Origin: Oscillospiraceae bacterium
Lineage (GTDB): Bacteria; Bacillota; Clostridia; Oscillospirales; Acutalibacteraceae
DNA length: 7,229 nucleotides
NCBI GenBank assembly: GCA_015066165.1
Contig: SVOX01000085.1
Coordinates: 1-7,229, forward strand
Reading direction: 5' to 3'
Shown: positions 6,180 to 7,229 of the stretch, piece after piece
Layout: each line of letters opens with the position of its first letter
Position numbering within the stretch: position 1 is the stretch's first letter
Position numbers and translations under genes: made by a program
Notes under the pieces: model-generated
Told to the model about the DNA's origin: nothing
Database searches by the model: none
The model's input: the letters and a program-made list of their open reading frames with translations, nothing else

Positions 6180-6208
6180 ATTATAACACAAAGGTTTTAA
6201 AAAGTAAA
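6180..6208 (-). promoter_or_regulatory. rpsO promoter (extended -10)
   Basis: On the minus strand TTTACT (6208-6203) and a perfect TATAAT (6185-6180) are 17 bases apart, with TGT immediately before the -10, giving an extended -10. Transcription should begin near 6173 and produce the rpsO leader. This is the strongest minus-strand promoter in the window, suiting a ribosomal protein gene. Confidence 0.75.
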
Positions 6209-6218
6209 GAGTTTTTTT

Positions 6219-6255
6219 AAAAAATAAAACGCAGTATCAATTGACACTGCGTTTT
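6219..6255 (-). terminator. Terminator of the four-helix-bundle gene
   Basis: A 10-pair stem (AAAACGCAGT 6226-6235 with ACTGCGTTTT 6246-6255) whose centre TCAATTGA is itself a palindrome, separated by one A-C mismatch on each strand. On the minus strand it is followed by ATTTTTT, a proper U-tract, and it lies 34 bases past the stop of the gene at 6289. It also insulates rpsO from transcription entering from the element. Confidence 0.85.
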
Positions 6256-6296
6256 GTAGGATATTTCATAAATCCAAAAGGATTTACTTCATTGAT
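6256..6296. repeat. 41-base direct repeat, left copy
   Basis: Bases 6256-6296 are identical to 6805-6845, with no mismatch, in the same orientation. The unit begins GTAGGAT, which is the loop and right arm of an ATCC-GTA-GGAT hairpin, then holds TATTTCAT, an AAATCC-AAAA-GGATTT hairpin, TACTTCAT and TGAT. The left copy carries the TGA stop of the four-helix-bundle gene (6291-6289). Because it starts at the loop of the hairpin, it looks like one broken unit of the array on the other side of the gene. Confidence 0.95.
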
Positions 6297-6633
6297 TTGT
6301 TTTTGCTGTGTTTATAGAGGTTACAAGAATTCTACGTATTGTGCCACAGGTGTTGTATAGTGATTTTATGGTGTTTTCATCAGCGAAGTTAACTTTTGCA
6401 AATAAGTTTAACCAATATTCAGTTTCGTAACATTCTTTAAGCGAAATTTGTAATTTTGAAATAAAATCAGCTCTGCTATGGGCATAATTGGCTTCGTGTA
6501 TGTTGGCACCAATACTTGTCGCACAACGTTCTAATTGGTTGGTGAGAGAGTGATGACCTTTTATTGTTTCGCAAAAGTTGATGATATCTACAGAAAAAGC
6601 CATAGATAAATCAGCAAGTTTGTTTTCTTTCAT
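6289..6633 (-). CDS. Four-helix-bundle protein, 23S rRNA intervening-sequence family
   Basis: A 114-residue helical protein of the family found in intervening sequences of 23S rRNA genes and in other loci, related in fold to the DGR accessory protein Avd. Family features are the N-terminal AFSVDI helix, QLERCATSIGANIHEANYAHSRADF (residues 33-57, quoted in parts: QLERCATSIGANIHEA then NYAHSRADF) and the KECYETEYWL helix (66-75). Biochemical function is unknown; the family is basic and suspected to bind RNA or DNA. The start is the ATG at 6633, with AGAGG (6640-6644) 6 bases upstream. The frame is open upstream to 6783, but that part is the hairpin array and encodes nothing conserved. Its stop TGA falls inside the 41-base repeat. 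No rRNA gene, reverse transcriptase or variable repeat is visible nearby, so this is a free-standing copy linked to the hairpin array. Confidence 0.9.
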   Translation of the reverse strand: MKENKLADLSMAFSVDIINFCETIKGHHSLTNQLERCATSIGANIHEANYAHSRADFISKLQISLKECYETEYWLNLFAKVNFADENTIKSLYNTCGTIRRILVTSINTAKTNQ

Positions 6634-6654
6634 TTTAAACCTCTTAAAAGATAA

Positions 6655-6841
6655 ATGAAGTATTGCTTCGCAACATGAAGTAATATCTTTGATATTATGA
6701 AGTATTTCTTGCAAAATATGAAGTATTCGCATAATGCGAATATGAGTGAAGTAAATTTGCCAAATACGCAAAGCGTACTTCATAGCGTGAGCTACTTCAT
6801 ATCCGTAGGATATTTCATAAATCCAAAAGGATTTACTTCAT
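6655..6841. repeat. Array of small hairpins joined by ATGAAGTA / TACTTCAT octamers
   Basis: Perfect ATGAAGTA occurs at 6655, 6675, 6697 and 6718, plus a variant GTGAAGTA at 6746. The complement TACTTCAT occurs at 6776, 6793 and 6834, plus TATTTCAT at 6811. Between consecutive octamers are different short palindromes: TTGC-TTC-GCAA (6663-6673), AATATC-TTT-GATATT (6682-6696), TATTT-AAATA arms (6703-6718), TATTCGC-ATAAT-GCGAATA (6724-6742), ATTTG-C-CAAAT (6755-6765), TACGC-AAA-GCGTA (6765-6777), AGC-GTGA-GCT (6784-6793), ATCC-GTA-GGAT (6801-6811), AAATCC-AAAA-GGATTT (6819-6834). The linkers are conserved while the hairpin sequences differ, so the structure, not the sequence, of each unit is kept. 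It lies directly upstream of the four-helix-bundle gene on its strand. Confidence 0.92.
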
Positions 6842-6845
6842 TGAT
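6805..6845. repeat. 41-base direct repeat, right copy
   Basis: Identical to 6256-6296. In this copy the unit sits inside the full array: the ATCC arm (6801-6804) precedes it and the terminal hairpin (6843-6868) follows. The two copies enclose 508 bases holding the four-helix-bundle gene and the remaining array. Confidence 0.95.
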
Positions 6846-6868
6846 AAAATTGCTTCGGCAATTTTATC
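6843..6868. repeat. Terminal 11-pair hairpin with TTCG loop
   Basis: GATAAAATTGC (6843-6853) pairs perfectly with GCAATTTTATC (6858-6868) across a TTCG tetraloop, the longest stem in the array and its outer limit. It contains the TAA stop of the sugar kinase (6866-6864). It lacks a U-tract in either direction, so it is not a classical terminator, though it could protect the 3' end of the kinase mRNA. Confidence 0.85.
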
Positions 6869-7229
6869 TTTGTACACGTCCCGAGCCGTCGCCGCCTGCA
6901 AGTTTTTCAACTTCTGAAACAGAAACACGGTTGTAGTCGCCTTCAACAGAGTGCTTAAGAGCCGATGCTGCAACAGCAAACTCAATAGCATCTTTTGAAG
7001 ATTTGCCCGAAAGCAATGAGTAAATAAGACCGCCGCCAAAACTATCGCCGCCGCCTACACGGTCAACAATGTGGAGATGGTAAGATTTTGAGAAGCAGTA
7101 ATTTTCACCGTCGTAAAGCATACCTGCCCAGTCATTATCGCTGGCAGAAATAGAAGTACGAAGTGTAATTGCAACCTTCTCAAAACCAAATTTATCAGCA
7201 AGTTGTTTTGCAACACTCTTATAACCTTC
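6864..7229 (-). CDS. kdgK: PfkB-family sugar kinase, KdgK-like (C-terminal part)
   Basis: The last 121 codons of a ribokinase/PfkB-family kinase; the 5' part lies beyond the right edge. The frame is open from 7229 without interruption. The PfkB C-terminal signature is VDRVGGGDSFGGGLIYSLL, with the GGGD catalytic Asp that deprotonates the sugar hydroxyl, followed by the helix carrying AIEFAVAASALKHSVEGDYNRVSVSEVE. The DRVGGGDSF wording and the ending GGDGSGRVQR resemble 2-keto-3-deoxygluconate kinases of clostridia, which phosphorylate KDG in uronate and pectin breakdown; another 2-keto sugar kinase is possible. Full-length members have about 310-345 residues, so roughly one third is seen. The stop lies inside the terminal hairpin of the adjoining array, but the protein end appears natural. 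No partner genes are visible to confirm the pathway. Confidence 0.8.
   Translation of the reverse strand, partial: EGYKSVAKQLADKFGFEKVAITLRTSISASDNDWAGMLYDGENYCFSKSYHLHIVDRVGGGDSFGGGLIYSLLSGKSSKDAIEFAVAASALKHSVEGDYNRVSVSEVEKLAGGDGSGRVQR

Noticed and set aside
5897..6220. A 107-codon plus-strand frame opposite rpsO
   Set aside because: It is antisense to S15 and its leader and has no recognisable protein features.
6634..6783. N-terminal extension of the four-helix-bundle gene to an ATG at 6783
   Set aside because: The added 50 residues are only a translation of the hairpin array and octamers. A good ribosome binding site and the family's usual N-terminus point to the ATG at 6633.
6655..6868. 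CRISPR array
   Set aside because: The repeated unit is only 8 bases, changes strand in the middle, and the intervals are palindromes of 9-20 bases, not unique spacers. No cas gene is present.
6219..6868. Diversity-generating retroelement or retron, because of the Avd-like protein
   Set aside because: There is no reverse transcriptase, template repeat or variable repeat in the window.
6219..6868. Intervening sequence within a 23S rRNA gene
   Set aside because: The flanks are the rpsO promoter region and the kinase gene; no rRNA sequence is seen.

Overview
The window looks like a piece of a low-GC Gram-positive (Firmicutes, Clostridia-type) chromosome. The sequence is AT-rich, nearly every gene has a GGAGG-type ribosome binding site, and promoters fit the vegetative sigma consensus. 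The PNPase and S15 proteins resemble the Bacillus/Clostridium forms, and a PfkB kinase with a KdgK-like C-terminus enters from the right edge. An anaerobic gut or rumen clostridium is my inference; nothing here fixes the genus.

Layout. Bases 1-1582 (+ strand): a GNAT acetyltransferase gene with its core deleted, a terminator, then a two-gene operon of a low-molecular-weight protein tyrosine phosphatase and a CPBP-family membrane protease. Bases 1583-1908 lack an intact gene but hold the 3' end of a decayed fibronectin type III gene on the minus strand and a strong promoter. Bases 1909-3396 (+): a HAD phosphatase and a polysaccharide deacetylase, 3 bases apart. A hairpin at 3411-3436 separates these from the minus-strand genes. 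Bases 3452-6240 (-): the conserved rpsO-pnp pair, with a good rpsO promoter, an rpsO leader that can fold over its own ribosome binding site, and a 23-pair hairpin in the pnp leader. Bases 6219-6868: a compact element made of a four-helix-bundle (23S rRNA intervening-sequence type) gene, a terminator, and an array of small hairpins joined by the octamer ATGAAGTA or its complement. A 41-base perfect direct repeat flanks the gene. Bases 6864-7229 (-): the C-terminal third of a KdgK-like sugar kinase, whose stop codon lies inside the last hairpin of the array.

The core genes are ordinary: rpsO and pnp supply a ribosomal protein and the 3'-5' exoribonuclease. The unusual material is the hairpin-array element at 6219-6868. 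It looks like a small self-contained insertion placed exactly at the 3' end of the kinase gene. The two leader structures of rpsO and pnp are candidate autoregulatory RNAs. Two decayed genes (GNAT and Fn3) show that the left part has been losing accessory genes.
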